Part shown: piece after piece, positions 26,855 through 35,698 of the stretch
How positions within the stretch are numbered: position 1 is the first letter of the stretch
How the letters are laid out: the number at the start of each line of letters is the position of its first letter
Assembly (NCBI RefSeq): GCF_022808855.1
Contig: NZ_JAKZLF010000012.1
Location: 1-64,000, forward strand
Source of the DNA: Anaeromyxobacter soli
GTDB taxonomy: Bacteria; Myxococcota; Myxococcia; Myxococcales; Anaeromyxobacteraceae
Length of the DNA stretch: 64,000 nucleotides
Direction: 5' to 3'
Notes under the pieces: model-generated
The model's input: the letters and a program-made list of their open reading frames with translations, nothing else
Told to the model about the DNA's origin: nothing
Database searches by the model: none
Translations under genes and position numbers: made by a program

Positions 26855-28206
26855 CAGCGCTCCTCCAGGACGTGCGCGGCGATGGCCGCGGGGTCGACGC
26901 CGAACTGCGCGATCCGCGTCATGGCGCGGGCCCGGATCCCGGTGGGGATGAACTCGCCGATGACCTTGCCGGTCGCATCCACGCCGCGCTGCTCGAACCG
27001 GTAGATCTCCTGCATCGTGATCGCGGCGCCCTCCGTGCCGGTGATCTCGGCGATCGACATGATGCGGCGGCGGCCGTCGGTGCCGCGGTTCAGCTGGGCG
27101 ATGATGTTGAGCGCGCGGGAGATCGTGGCGCGGGTCGCGCCCTCGCTGAGCGGCACGCCGCTCATGCCGATCATCGCCTCGATGCGGGAGAGCGCGTCGC
27201 GCGGCGTGTTCGCGTGGACGGTGGTCATCGAGCCCTCGTGGCCCGTGTTCATCGCCTGCAGCATGTCGAGCACCTCGCCGCCGCGGACCTCGCCGACGAC
27301 GATGCGGTCCGGGCGCATGCGGAGCGCGTTCTTCACGAGGTCGCGCGCGAGGATCTCGCCCTTCCCCTCGATGTTGGCCGGGCGCGTCTCGAGCCGCACC
27401 ACGTGCCGCTGCTGGAGCTGGAGCTCGGCGGAGTCCTCGATGGTGACGATGCGCTCGGAGTCGGGGATGAACGACGAGAGCGCGTTGAGGAGCGTCGTCT
27501 TTCCGGCGCCCGTGCCGCCGCTGATGAGCACGTTCAGCTTCGCCTTGACGCAGGCGCCCAGGAAGCCGACGGCCTCCGGGGTGAGCGCGCCGTTCGAGAC
27601 GAGGTCGCGGACCTTGAGGGGCGAGACGCCGAAGCGGCGGATCGAGAGGATGGGGCCGTCGATCGCGAGCGGCGGGATGATCGCGTTCACGCGCGAGCCG
27701 TCGGCGAGGCGAGCGTCCACCATCGGCGAGGTCTCGTCCACGCGCCGGCCGACCTGGGCGACGATCCGGTTGATGATCTGCTGCAGGTGGCCGTTCGAGC
27801 CGAAGCGGACCTGCGTGAGCTCGAGCTTGCCGCGCCGCTCGACATAGACGGTCGAGTAGGTGTTGACGAGGATGTCGGAAATGGTCGAGTCGGCGAGGAG
27901 CGGCTCGAGGGGCCCGAGGCCGGTGAGCTCGTCGAGGAGCTCCCCCACCATGCGCTCCCGCTCGAGCTGGTTGAGCGGCAGCTCCGACCGGCCGATCTCG
28001 CCTGAGAGCACAGCCCGCAGCTCGTCCCTGCGGCGCTCCGGCGGAAGCCGCTCGAACGCCTGGAGGTCGAGCTTGTCGATGATGCGACGATGAAGCTCGG
28101 TCTTCAGGTCGTGGAACACCTCGGGAGCGGACTCCGGCGCGAGCGCCGTCGCCGCGGCGGGGCTCGCCGAGCTCGCGCGCTGGCGCAGCCGCTCACCGAG
28201 TCCCAT
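26854..28206 (-). CDS. tadA: CpaF/TadA pilus assembly ATPase (VirB11-like)
   Basis: TadA is the hexameric ATPase that powers Flp pilus assembly. The 450-residue protein has an N-terminal domain ([20 protein letters not shown]), the [17 protein letters not shown] segment, and Walker [18 protein letters not shown] (about 228-244). The Walker B/His-box segment is [20 protein letters not shown] then GSMTTVHAN. Its start overlaps the end of tadZ by 14 bp. The length and motifs are typical, with nothing missing. Confidence 0.95.
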   Translation of the reverse strand: MGLGERLRQRASSASPAAATALAPESAPEVFHDLKTELHRRIIDKLDLQAFERLPPERRRDELRAVLSGEIGRSELPLNQLERERMVGELLDELTGLGPLEPLLADSTISDILVNTYSTVYVERRGKLELTQVRFGSNGHLQQIINRIVAQVGRRVDETSPMVDARLADGSRVNAIIPPLAIDGPILSIRRFGVSPLKVRDLVSNGALTPEAVGFLGACVKAKLNVLISGGTGAGKTTLLNALSSFIPDSERIVTIEDSAELQLQQRHVVRLETRPANIEGKGEILARDLVKNALRMRPDRIVVGEVRGGEVLDMLQAMNTGHEGSMTTVHANTPRDALSRIEAMIGMSGVPLSEGATRATISRALNIIAQLNRGTDGRRRIMSIAEITGTEGAAITMQEIYRFEQRGVDATGKVIGEFIPTGIRARAMTRIAQFGVDPAAIAAHVLEER

Positions 28207-29341
28207 GTGCGCCTCCCGTCAGCCGCCGCCACCACGGCGCGCGAGCGGCGGACTTCGGACCGTCGGGACGGAGCAGCGCGGCGATCGCCGCGACGTCACG
28301 CGTGATCGGCGCGCGGGGGCCCACCTCGGCGAGCGTGGCGCCGCGGCCGACGGCCTTCGCGAGCAGGGCGAAGTCGTTCGCGACGGTCGCGGTGACCGGT
28401 AGCCCGACCGTGTCGGCGATCACCTCGCGCGTGACGTTCGAGCGTGCCTGGTAGCGGTTGACGACGAGGAGCAGCTTCGCGTCGTCGTACCCGAGCTTCC
28501 GGAAGATCTCGACCGTGCGCTGGGCGTTCCGGACCGCCGGGACCTCCTGCGTCACGATCACGACGACGCGGTCGGACGCGTCGAGCGCGGCGAGCGAGCG
28601 CTCGTCGAAGCCGTGCAGCCCGTCGAGGAGCACGCTCCCGTAGTGCTGGCGCAGGAACCCGACGAGCTGCGTGACCGCGGGCGCGTCGATCTTGTCCGCC
28701 TCGTCGAGCCGCTCGCCCTGCGCGAGCACGCTCATCCCTGCGCGGTGCTTCGCGACCGAGCTGTCGAGCAGGTCCCGATCGAGCCGGCGCAGGTTCGCGA
28801 GCACGTCGGAGACGGTGTAGGTGCTCTGCAGGTCGAGCAGCGACATGGCGTTCCCGAGCTGCAGCTCGAGGTCCACGAGGCACGCGCGCGCGCCGCTCGC
28901 TGCGACGGCCGCGGCCGCGTTCACGGCGACCGTCGTCGCCCCCATGCCGCCCTTCGCCGGGAAGAATGCCGTCACCGAGCTCGTCGCCCCCGTCTGCGTG
29001 GGACGCACGAGCGCGCGGACGGCCACCTCGAGCCGCTCGGCCTCGCCCGCGACGACGTATTCGCGCGCGCCGGAGCGCATGGCGCGGAGGATGAGGTCCG
29101 GGTCCTTCGACTCGCCGACGACCGCGACGCGCACGCCGCTCGCCGCGAGTCCGGAGATGGAGCGGAACGCCGTCTCGGGGTCGCCGTTCAGGCCCACCAC
29201 CGCGATCGCCGGCTTGCCGGGCTCGGCGACCGCGCGCGCGACGTCGCTGACGTTCCGCAGGGGGAGATCGTCCAGCGACGAGAGCAGCGCGCTCTGTGCG
29301 CTCGCCTCGAGACCAGTGACGTAGAACGGGATCGGATCCAT
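28193..29341 (-). CDS. tadZ: CpaE/TadZ pilus localisation ATPase
   Basis: The 382-residue protein joins an atypical receiver-like N-terminal domain (about 1-115, lacking a clear phosphorylation Asp) to a MinD/ParA-type ATPase. The ATPase has a deviant Walker [16 protein letters not shown] and [16 protein letters not shown]. TadZ/CpaE places the Tad machine at a pole or site in the cell. The ATG at 29341 lies 11 bp after the secretin gene. KGGMGATT, rather than KGGVGKT, is usual in this family. Confidence 0.9.
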   Translation of the reverse strand: MDPIPFYVTGLEASAQSALLSSLDDLPLRNVSDVARAVAEPGKPAIAVVGLNGDPETAFRSISGLAASGVRVAVVGESKDPDLILRAMRSGAREYVVAGEAERLEVAVRALVRPTQTGATSSVTAFFPAKGGMGATTVAVNAAAAVAASGARACLVDLELQLGNAMSLLDLQSTYTVSDVLANLRRLDRDLLDSSVAKHRAGMSVLAQGERLDEADKIDAPAVTQLVGFLRQHYGSVLLDGLHGFDERSLAALDASDRVVVIVTQEVPAVRNAQRTVEIFRKLGYDDAKLLLVVNRYQARSNVTREVIADTVGLPVTATVANDFALLAKAVGRGATLAEVGPRAPITRDVAAIAALLRPDGPKSAARAPWWRRLTGGAHGTR

Positions 29342-29352
29342 GGTCGCTCCCT

Positions 29353-30825
29353 TCACTGGCTGAAGCCGCTCTGCCCGGAGGGCCCGCGCCCGGCGCTCGC
29401 CGGCTGCTTGCGATCGGCGAGCTCGGCCCGCGTTCCCTGGCTTCCGAGCAGGTAGAACTGCAGGTCGCCTGGGTCGTTCATCTCGTACTCGGTGGGGAGC
29501 GGCGGCAGCTCGTGAGGCGCGACGGGCTTCACGAGGTGCGCCGTCACCACGACGATGAGCTCGCTCTCGTCGCGCTGGAACGCCTGCGACCGGAACAGCG
29601 CCCCCACGATCGGGACGGACCCGAGCAACGGGAACTTTGCCACCTGCGAGCGGATCCGGTCCGCGACGAGCCCCGCGATCGCGAAGCTCTGGCCGTCCGC
29701 GAGGCGGATGCTGGTCTCGCTCTGGCGCGACGTCAGGCCGGGGACGCTCGTCCCCGCGATCGTGACGGCGAGGCTCGGATCGATGTCGCTCACCTCCGTC
29801 TTCATGGAGAGGTGGATCGCGTCGCCGATCACAGTGGGCGTGAACTGGAGCTGGATGCCGAACCGCTTCCACTCGACCGAGGTCTGTCCGAACGAGGACG
29901 AGAGGGGGATCGGGAGCTCGCCGCCCGCCAGGAACCGCGCGTCCTGGCCCGAGAGCGCGACCAGCGTCGGCTCGGCGAGCGACTTCGCGAGATTGTTCTG
30001 CTCGAGCAGGTTCAGCATGACGCTGAACGGGAAGTCGCCCATGTGCGACAGGAACACCGAGAACGCGTTCTGGAAGCTCCCCGCCGGCACGTCCGGCGGA
30101 AAGCCGTTTCCGGCGAGCCCACGCGGGCCCGTGCCCGGGATCGACGGGTTCTGGTTCGTGTTGAGGAAGTCGCCCGGCAAGGTGCGGTTGCTGAAGAACC
30201 CGGCGACGTTCTTGAAGTCGTCCGACTTGTGGAAGAAGTTGACGCCGAGCTCGCGCAGGCCCGAGCGCGCGACCTCCGCGAACCTGACCTGGAGCTGGAC
30301 CTGCTGCACGCCCGAGACCTGGATGAGGTTCGCGACCTTCTCCGCCTGCAGCCGCGCGACCTCGGCCACGCGCTCGGGCAGGCGAACGTCCGTGACCTGT
30401 CCCGACAGCACGACGAGATCCCCGCTCGCGCTGATGTTCACGTTCTCGCCGGGGAAGAGCTGCTTCACCTGACTCCGCAGCGCCTCGAGGTTGCGGCCCA
30501 CCTGGAGCGCGATCACGAGCGGCTGGTTGTCGCGGTTCCAGAGCGTGAGATCGGTCGTCCCGACACCCTTCGCGGTGAGCAGCACCTGGGTCGGCGTCAC
30601 GACCTTGAGGTCCGCGACGTCGGGGTTCGCGACCGCGATGCGGCCGATCTGCTCGGAGAGGATGAGGAGCCGGTTCTGCCCGGCCTCGAGCGTCATCTCG
30701 CGGGCGGCGCCCATCTCGCGATCGATGCGGAGCGCAGGCGTCGCATGCGCCTGATCCTGCGCTGCCGCGGGCCCGGCGGCGACGAGGAGCGTGACGAGGA
30801 GAGCGCGGGCGCGATGCAGGATCAT
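29353..30825 (-). CDS. rcpA: CpaC/RcpA Tad secretin
   Basis: This is the 490-residue outer-membrane secretin through which the Flp pilus exits. It has a signal peptide (LLVTLLVAAGPAAAQ), an N-terminal BON-like/pilus-assembly domain (MTLEAGQNRLLILSEQIGRI, VGTTDLTLWNRDNQPLVIAL), and QVQLQVRFAEVARSGLRELG. The secretin domain has SLAEPTLVALSGQDARFLAG and ELPIPLSSSFG, and ends with FPLLGSVPIVGALFRSQAFQ. It overlaps cpaB by 4 bp. All domains are present. Confidence 0.94.
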   Translation of the reverse strand: MILHRARALLVTLLVAAGPAAAQDQAHATPALRIDREMGAAREMTLEAGQNRLLILSEQIGRIAVANPDVADLKVVTPTQVLLTAKGVGTTDLTLWNRDNQPLVIALQVGRNLEALRSQVKQLFPGENVNISASGDLVVLSGQVTDVRLPERVAEVARLQAEKVANLIQVSGVQQVQLQVRFAEVARSGLRELGVNFFHKSDDFKNVAGFFSNRTLPGDFLNTNQNPSIPGTGPRGLAGNGFPPDVPAGSFQNAFSVFLSHMGDFPFSVMLNLLEQNNLAKSLAEPTLVALSGQDARFLAGGELPIPLSSSFGQTSVEWKRFGIQLQFTPTVIGDAIHLSMKTEVSDIDPSLAVTIAGTSVPGLTSRQSETSIRLADGQSFAIAGLVADRIRSQVAKFPLLGSVPIVGALFRSQAFQRDESELIVVVTAHLVKPVAPHELPPLPTEYEMNDPGDLQFYLLGSQGTRAELADRKQPASAGRGPSGQSGFSQ

Positions 30826-31805
30826 TGGCGCGATTCCTTATCGAAGTCGCGGCGCTCGAAGACGTCGCCGCGGAGGATCTCGACGGTCTGCTTCTCGGCA
30901 GGCGCGGGCTTCACCTCGACGACCGATGCGCGCGCGCGGTGGCGCGAGGACACAGGCGTAACCTTGGTGCCCGGCGCGGGCGGCGTCGCCGCTGGCGCAG
31001 CCGGACGCTCCGGCTCGCGTCCGCCCGCGAGGAGGATCGGGGGAGTGATCCCCGGGGTCGAGAGCATGTCATCGTCCGCGCCGCTCCGGAGGCTGAGCAG
31101 GATCTGGCCCTTCGTGGCTGCGAGCGCGAGCTTCTCGGACTGCTCGCCGTCGACCATGAGCGTCGCGACGGTCGCGGGCATCGCCTTGTCGAAGTTGCGG
31201 TCCGCGCGCTCGACCTCCTTGCCGACGGCGAGCACGCGCACGTTCTGGAGGACGATCTTGGACATCGGCGGCTGGGTCGAGGCGTCCGACGGCTTCATCG
31301 TCACGATCACGTCCACCGCATCCCCGGGATGCAGGAACCCGGCGACCCCGACGACGTCGTCCACCCGGACCGCGACGGCGCGCATGCCCGCGGGCAGGAT
31401 CGCCGCGAGGCCGGCGGCGGTGCCCGGCGGGGCGAGCCGACTCTCCAGGATCGGCTCGCCCTTCGTGACCGCCGACGTGACGACCCGGCCGACGAGAGCG
31501 GCGGCGTCGGACGAGGTGCCCTCGGGCGTCGATCCCGCCGGCCAGTCGATGACGGCGAGCGACTCCGCCCTGAGCGCCGTCGCCGAGGGCATGTCCACCG
31601 CCGCGACGACGACCTTCGCGGTCGGGAGCCGCGCCGCCGAGGCCTTCGCCTCCAGGTAGCGCGTGAACAAGAAGGCCGTTCCGATCGCAGCGATCGCCGC
31701 GAGCCCCAGGAAGAGCGCCGCGCGCAGGCCGGTGCGGCGCGATCCTCGCTCCGCCGCCCGCCTCAGGGTGTTGCTCGCCCGATCCCCAGCGCCCGAGCTC
31801 GTCAT
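30822..31805 (-). CDS. cpaB: CpaB/RcpC Tad pilus assembly protein
   Basis: The 327-residue protein has one N-terminal membrane segment (ALFLGLAAIAAIGTAFLFTR) followed by the SAF/RcpC periplasmic domain: VVVAAVDMPSATALRAESL, GMRAVAVRVDDVVGVAGFLH, PGDAVDVIVT. It also has the LQNVRVLAVGKEVER segment. CpaB is a periplasmic factor that works with the secretin. The C-terminal 70 residues are a Pro/Ala-rich tail. It is coupled to the secretin gene by overlap. Confidence 0.9.
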   Translation of the reverse strand: MTSSGAGDRASNTLRRAAERGSRRTGLRAALFLGLAAIAAIGTAFLFTRYLEAKASAARLPTAKVVVAAVDMPSATALRAESLAVIDWPAGSTPEGTSSDAAALVGRVVTSAVTKGEPILESRLAPPGTAAGLAAILPAGMRAVAVRVDDVVGVAGFLHPGDAVDVIVTMKPSDASTQPPMSKIVLQNVRVLAVGKEVERADRNFDKAMPATVATLMVDGEQSEKLALAATKGQILLSLRSGADDDMLSTPGITPPILLAGGREPERPAAPAATPPAPGTKVTPVSSRHRARASVVEVKPAPAEKQTVEILRGDVFERRDFDKESRQ

Positions 31806-31830
31806 CGTCGATTCCCCCTGCTGCGACCGC

Positions 31831-32217
31831 TCAGCGGCGCATCTCGGCCGTCGCGACGATCCGCGCCGGCATGAGGTCGTTGAACAAAAGCGTGAACGAG
31901 CCGCCCTGACAGTCGACCGTCACCCGAACGGACAGGACGGCTTCGGGAATGTCGACCGTACAGGTGGCGGCGTTGATGCCCGCGACCGACAGGTACTCGC
32001 GAGCCCGCGCCACCGCGACACCGGCCGCGTCGGTGTCGGCGATGCTGCCGGCGCGCGCCCCCTCGCGGGCGGCGTTGACGATGATCTCGCGCTGGAAGAA
32101 GTGGAAACCCCACTCGATGGCGCCCAGGCAGAGGAGCATCAGGACCGGCAGCACGAGCGCGAACTCGACCGCAGCGGCACCGCGCGCGCGCTCGCTGCGA
32201 GATCTCGAGGCGGTCAC
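31831..32217 (-). CDS. tadE: TadE-like minor pilin
   Basis: The 128-residue protein starts at a GTG overlapping the prepilin peptidase stop (GTGA). It has the TadE signature ERARGAAAVEFALVLPVLML and CLGAIEWGFHFFQREIIVNA then AREGARAG. TadE is a pseudopilin-type protein processed by the Tad prepilin peptidase and needed for pilus assembly. Two Cys near the C-terminus (CTVD, VDCQGG) could pair in the periplasm. Confidence 0.9.
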   Translation of the reverse strand: MTASRSRSERARGAAAVEFALVLPVLMLLCLGAIEWGFHFFQREIIVNAAREGARAGSIADTDAAGVAVARAREYLSVAGINAATCTVDIPEAVLSVRVTVDCQGGSFTLLFNDLMPARIVATAEMRR

Positions 32218-32735
32218 GGCGTCCCTCCGCTGACGAGCGCAAACAGCGCGCCCACCGCAAACGCTGCTCCTGCGGGGACGACGACGCGGCCCCGCTCCGC
32301 GGTGAGCGGCACGCCCGCGACGTTGGTGCCGAGCGCGAGCGCGACGACGTTGCCGCGCATCTCTGAGCGCGCGCGCAGCGAAGACGTCGCATAGGCGAGG
32401 CACGCGAGCATCCCCATCGCGACCCCCGCCGAGACGAGGTACGTCGGGAGGCGCCCCAGGCCGACCCACGCGGCCGCGGCGGCCGCGAGCTTCAGGTCGC
32501 CTCCGCCGATCATCCGGCGCGACCACGCCGGCCAGATCACGGCCGCAACGATGACCGACGCCGCGAGTCCCGTCCCCGCCGCGAGCATCCCGTGGACCAC
32601 CGCCTGCGCCGAGAGACCGCCCACGGCGACCGCGACGGCCACCTCGTTCGAGATCCGGTGGCGCGCGATATCCGACGCGGCGGCGATCGCGAGCAGTGCG
32701 CTCAGGAGTGCGAACAGGGAGGCAGGGTAGGTCAT
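32214..32735 (-). CDS. tadV: Prepilin peptidase CpaA/TadV (A24 family)
   Basis: The 173-residue polytopic membrane protease cleaves Flp and TadE-like prepilins. The two catalytic Asp are visible: D22 in SDIARHRISN and D80 in RRMIGGGDLKLAAA (GxGD motif). It lacks the N-terminal methyltransferase domain of PilD, as is normal for TadV. The ATG lies 2 nt after a large hairpin (32738-32779), so its ribosome binding site may be folded into the stem. Confidence 0.92.
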   Translation of the reverse strand: MTYPASLFALLSALLAIAAASDIARHRISNEVAVAVAVGGLSAQAVVHGMLAAGTGLAASVIVAAVIWPAWSRRMIGGGDLKLAAAAAAWVGLGRLPTYLVSAGVAMGMLACLAYATSSLRARSEMRGNVVALALGTNVAGVPLTAERGRVVVPAGAAFAVGALFALVSGGTP

Positions 32736-32737
32736 GG

Positions 32738-32779
32738 TTCTCGCGCCGGCCGGGGTGTCCCTCGGCCGGCGCCCGAGAA
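32738..32779 (-). promoter_or_regulatory. Large RNA hairpin between the Flp pilin and tadV
   Basis: TTCTCG (32738-32743) pairs with CGAGAA (32774-32779), and CGCCGGCCG (32744-32752) pairs with CGGCCGGCG (32763-32771). That makes 15 base pairs with a two-base bulge and a 10-nt loop. On the minus strand it begins a few nt after the pilin stop and ends 2 nt before the tadV ATG. There is no U-tract, so it is more likely an attenuator, RNase block or translation gate than a full terminator. Confidence 0.8.
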
Positions 32780-32786
32780 GATTCGG

Positions 32787-32960
32787 CTACGCCGCCGGCG
32801 TCATCTTGGTGTTCACGGTCGTGAACGTGGTGTTCAGAGTTCCACCGAGCGTCTGCACGGCCACGATGATGACGACGGCGATGAGCGCCACCATGATCCC
32901 GTACTCGACGGCGGTCGGCGCTTCCTGGTCGTTCCACAGCTTCATCAGCATCTGCTTCAT
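32787..32960 (-). CDS. flp: Flp-type pilin (first copy, head of Tad operon)
   Basis: The 57-residue prepilin has a short positive leader (MKQMLMKLWNDQE), then APTAVEYGIMVALIAVVIIV, and a polar C-terminus. This is the Flp/Fap pattern with conserved Glu-Tyr. It is the first gene of the Tad operon and is expected to be the major fibre subunit. The residue before the predicted cleavage point is Ala and the next is Pro, unlike the usual Gly-Ala. A purine-rich AAAGGGG lies before the ATG. Confidence 0.9.
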   Translation of the reverse strand: MKQMLMKLWNDQEAPTAVEYGIMVALIAVVIIVAVQTLGGTLNTTFTTVNTKMTPAA

Positions 32961-33468
32961 CGGATTGCCCCTTTCACGTCGCGCGAGCGGTCTCCGTCGC
33001 GCATGAACACCGCACCCGCTGGCTTCACCGTGCTCGCGCGCGCCCCCAGCCAGGCGCACGGAGCGATCCCGGAGCGCCCCCGGCGCCGGGAAATTCGCGT
33101 GGGCTCCACTCCCCTGCAGGCCGCGGTCACGGATCGGTGCGTGCTGCTTCGGTCCGCGTAGAAGGTCCTGCTCGGCAGCTTCCCCCTCGTGCCTTCGGTC
33201 GCTTTGCCGAGTTGCGGACGATTGCTTTCCACCGGAAGTCGGGCGTCCGCGGGACACTCGTGCGAGACGGATGTCTGAGGGGGTCGAAGCGAATGCTTAT
33301 CGCTTCGATTGCAGGCCTAAACGCACTCGTTCTCTGCCGGACACCAGACGAGCGAACCCCAGCGGTGCGACGCGTTGCCCCCTCCCGGCGCCTCGGCGCA
33401 CGGGCGCGTCGCACTCGCTCGGGGGCCTCGGACCGACAGTGCGAGCCTCCGTGCTAGCATCCGACCGC
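32961..33468. other. 508-bp intergenic region between the Tad operon and the methyltransferase
   Basis: The two flanking genes diverge, so this stretch must hold the promoter of the Tad operon (minus strand) and that of the methyltransferase (plus strand). I found no sigma-54 -24/-12 match and no strong sigma-70 pair for the Tad operon. Short open frames here lack ribosome sites and resemble no protein I know. Confidence 0.5.
33455..33460 (+). promoter_or_regulatory. -10-like TAGCAT 8 nt before the start codon
   Basis: TAGCAT ends 8 nt before the ATG of the methyltransferase at 33469, and there is no ribosome binding site. The geometry matches that seen before sthA and purS and would produce a leaderless message. 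Confidence 0.3.
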
Positions 33469-34086
33469 ATGCGCGACCGGATCACCTCGTCGGGGCTCGC
33501 GACCGCCTTCACGAACCTCTCTCTCGCCGTCCTGTACGCCGCGTTTGCGCTTTCGCACCTGCAGGAGTTCCGGAGCCAGCCCCGCGCGAGCGTCCTGCTT
33601 TTCGTGCTGCTCGAGACGCTGTTCGCGCTCTTCTTCGTCGCTCGTCGCCAGGCTTCCGCGAGCTCGACCTCGCTCACGGCATGGGCGAGCACGCTCGCCG
33701 GTACGTTCCTGCCCCTGCTCCTGCGGCCCGCCCCGGGCGCCGAAGACGTGCTCGTGGGGCAGATCGTACAGGCGGCAGGGACTGCGCTCGGCGTCAGCGG
33801 CGTTCTCTCGCTCAATCGGAGCCTCGGGCTCCTTCCGGCGAATCGTGGCGTGCGCTCGGGCGGAGCGTACCGCCTCGTACGGCATCCGCTGTATGCCTCC
33901 TACGTCGTGACGCACGCCGGGTACCTCACGAGCAACTTCACGGCCTGGAACGTCGGCATCGCGCTCACGGCGCTCGCGGCACAGGTCGTCCGGATCGCCG
34001 GCGAGGAGGCCGTCCTGTCGCGCGACCCCGAGTACGTCGCCTACAAGGCGCGCACGCGCTGGCGGCTCCTGCCGTTCGTGTACTGA
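33469..34086 (+). CDS. Integral membrane methyltransferase, isoprenylcysteine O-methyltransferase/PEMT type
   Basis: The 205-residue protein has about five membrane segments and the conserved C-terminal motif of the ICMT/PEMT superfamily: GGAYRLVRHPLYASYV, then EEAVLSRDPEYVAYKARTRW and RLLPFVY. The RHPxY and EE residues bind S-adenosylmethionine. Substrates in bacteria are lipids or small hydrophobic molecules and cannot be predicted here. The gene is followed 14 bp later by a membrane hydrolase, so the two may form an operon with the third gene at 35699. Confidence 0.85.
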   Translation: MRDRITSSGLATAFTNLSLAVLYAAFALSHLQEFRSQPRASVLLFVLLETLFALFFVARRQASASSTSLTAWASTLAGTFLPLLLRPAPGAEDVLVGQIVQAAGTALGVSGVLSLNRSLGLLPANRGVRSGGAYRLVRHPLYASYVVTHAGYLTSNFTAWNVGIALTALAAQVVRIAGEEAVLSRDPEYVAYKARTRWRLLPFVY

Positions 34087-34100
34087 GCGGGCGCTGAGCG

Positions 34101-35696
34101 ATGAAAGGGACCGCGGACACGCTCGACGGGGAAGCTCGGACACGGCGCGTTCGCCAGGGCGCGCGTCTCGTCGCCGCCTGGCTCGTGGGGCTCGCGCTGC
34201 TCTCCGCCCCCGTCGTGTGGCGCGCGATGGGGGGCGCCGTCGAGGTGCACGCGTTCGTGATCCCCTCGCCCTCGCGCGTGCCGGTGCTCGAGGTGACGCG
34301 CGGCGTCCCCGATCGCGCGCGGCCCGTCGCGCTCCTCGTGCACGGGTTCCACTGCAACAAGTCGATGATGGTGCCGCTGGCGAGGCGGCTCGCCGCGAGC
34401 GGGGTCGACGCCTACGCGATCGACCTGCCTGGCCACGGGGCCTCGCGCGAGCCCTACTCGGACGCGCGCGCGGTCGCTGCCGCGCGGGAGGCGCTCGACG
34501 CCATCGCGGCGATGCGCGGGGTGGCGCGAGCGCGCGTCGGGCTCGTGGGCCACTCGTACGGTGCGAGCGTCCTCGCCCGCGTCGCGGGCCAGGACCCGGG
34601 GCGCCCCACGCTCGTGATGATCGGGCCGGGCTACGAGGGCGGGCTCTCGCCCGCCACCGGCAACCTGCTCGTCGTCACCGCCGAGCACGATTACGGGTTC
34701 ATCGCGGGATTCGCCGAGGACATGCTGCGCGACGCCTCCGCTGGCACGCTCGAGCGGGCAGGCGAGCGCAGCGGTGAGCTCGCGCGGCGCGACGCGCGCG
34801 CCTGGCAGGTGGTCCCCGGAGCGGACCACCTCTCGCTCCTCGTCAGCCCGGCGGTGATGCGCGACACGCTCGCCTGGCTCGAGCCCGCGCTCCGCCCGAC
34901 CGCCGACCCTGCCGCGGCCGTGGTGACGCCGCGCCTCGCCGGAGCCCTCGCGCTCCTCGCGCTCGCGGGGGCGGTCCTCCTCTCGGTGCTCGTCGCACGG
35001 GCGGGCGCGTGCGCCTCGGCGGCCGAGCCGAGCAGTCCGCCCGTGGCGAGCCGCGCGTGGCTCGTCGCGATCGGCGTGCTCGCGATCGGGATCGGGCTCC
35101 TCACGGCGCACGCCGTGACGCCGCTCGCGCTCGTGCGGCTGGGGGAGGGAGAGCGCGTGGCGTCGCTGCTCGCGGTGGCCGGCGTCGCCGCGAACGCGCT
35201 CGCGCTCGCGCGGTGGAGGCGGGCGCCGGGACCGGGAGCGCAGCAACTCGTCCGGGCGTTGCCGCCGGCGCTCCTGGCGGCGGCGCTGGTGTACGTCGCG
35301 GCGCTCGCCGGCGTGGACCGCGAGCTGTACCACGTGTCGCTTCTCGACTCCGCCCCCGAGCGGCGCGCAGCGGTGGTCGTGCTCGCCGCGGCGCTCTTCC
35401 CCTTCTTCGCGTTCGTGCAGGGTGTGGTCGGTCACGCGGGGGCGGACGAGGTCGGCGTCCGGCCCCGTGCGCGCACCGCAGCCGCTGTGGCGGTACTGTA
35501 TGGCGCCGCCGCCGCCGTGCTCCCGCTCGCGGGCCCGCGGCTCGGCCGCTTCACGCTCTTCGTCGTCGCGATCGGCGCGTTCTGCGCCGTGGTCAGCGCG
35601 CTGCTCGACCGCGCCGCTCGCAACCCCGCCGTCGGCGCGATCTTCTCCGCGACGGTCACCGCGTGGGTGCTCGCGGTCGGCTTCCTCCGGTACTGA
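34101..35696 (+). CDS. Membrane-anchored alpha/beta hydrolase with C-terminal membrane domain
   Basis: The 531-residue protein has an N-terminal membrane segment (about 20-42) and then an alpha/beta hydrolase domain. The domain has the oxyanion motif LLVHGFHCNKSMM, AIDLPGHGASRE, nucleophile elbow LVGHSYGASVL and a late GADHLSLL His. After about residue 270 come six or more hydrophobic segments. A lipase/esterase-like domain fused to a polytopic domain is unusual; I do not know a named family. It sits between a membrane methyltransferase and a YdjM-like membrane protein, consistent with membrane lipid work (inference). Confidence 0.75.
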   Translation: MKGTADTLDGEARTRRVRQGARLVAAWLVGLALLSAPVVWRAMGGAVEVHAFVIPSPSRVPVLEVTRGVPDRARPVALLVHGFHCNKSMMVPLARRLAASGVDAYAIDLPGHGASREPYSDARAVAAAREALDAIAAMRGVARARVGLVGHSYGASVLARVAGQDPGRPTLVMIGPGYEGGLSPATGNLLVVTAEHDYGFIAGFAEDMLRDASAGTLERAGERSGELARRDARAWQVVPGADHLSLLVSPAVMRDTLAWLEPALRPTADPAAAVVTPRLAGALALLALAGAVLLSVLVARAGACASAAEPSSPPVASRAWLVAIGVLAIGIGLLTAHAVTPLALVRLGEGERVASLLAVAGVAANALALARWRRAPGPGAQQLVRALPPALLAAALVYVAALAGVDRELYHVSLLDSAPERRAAVVVLAAALFPFFAFVQGVVGHAGADEVGVRPRARTAAAVAVLYGAAAAVLPLAGPRLGRFTLFVVAIGAFCAVVSALLDRAARNPAVGAIFSATVTAWVLAVGFLRY

Positions 35697-35698
35697 CC

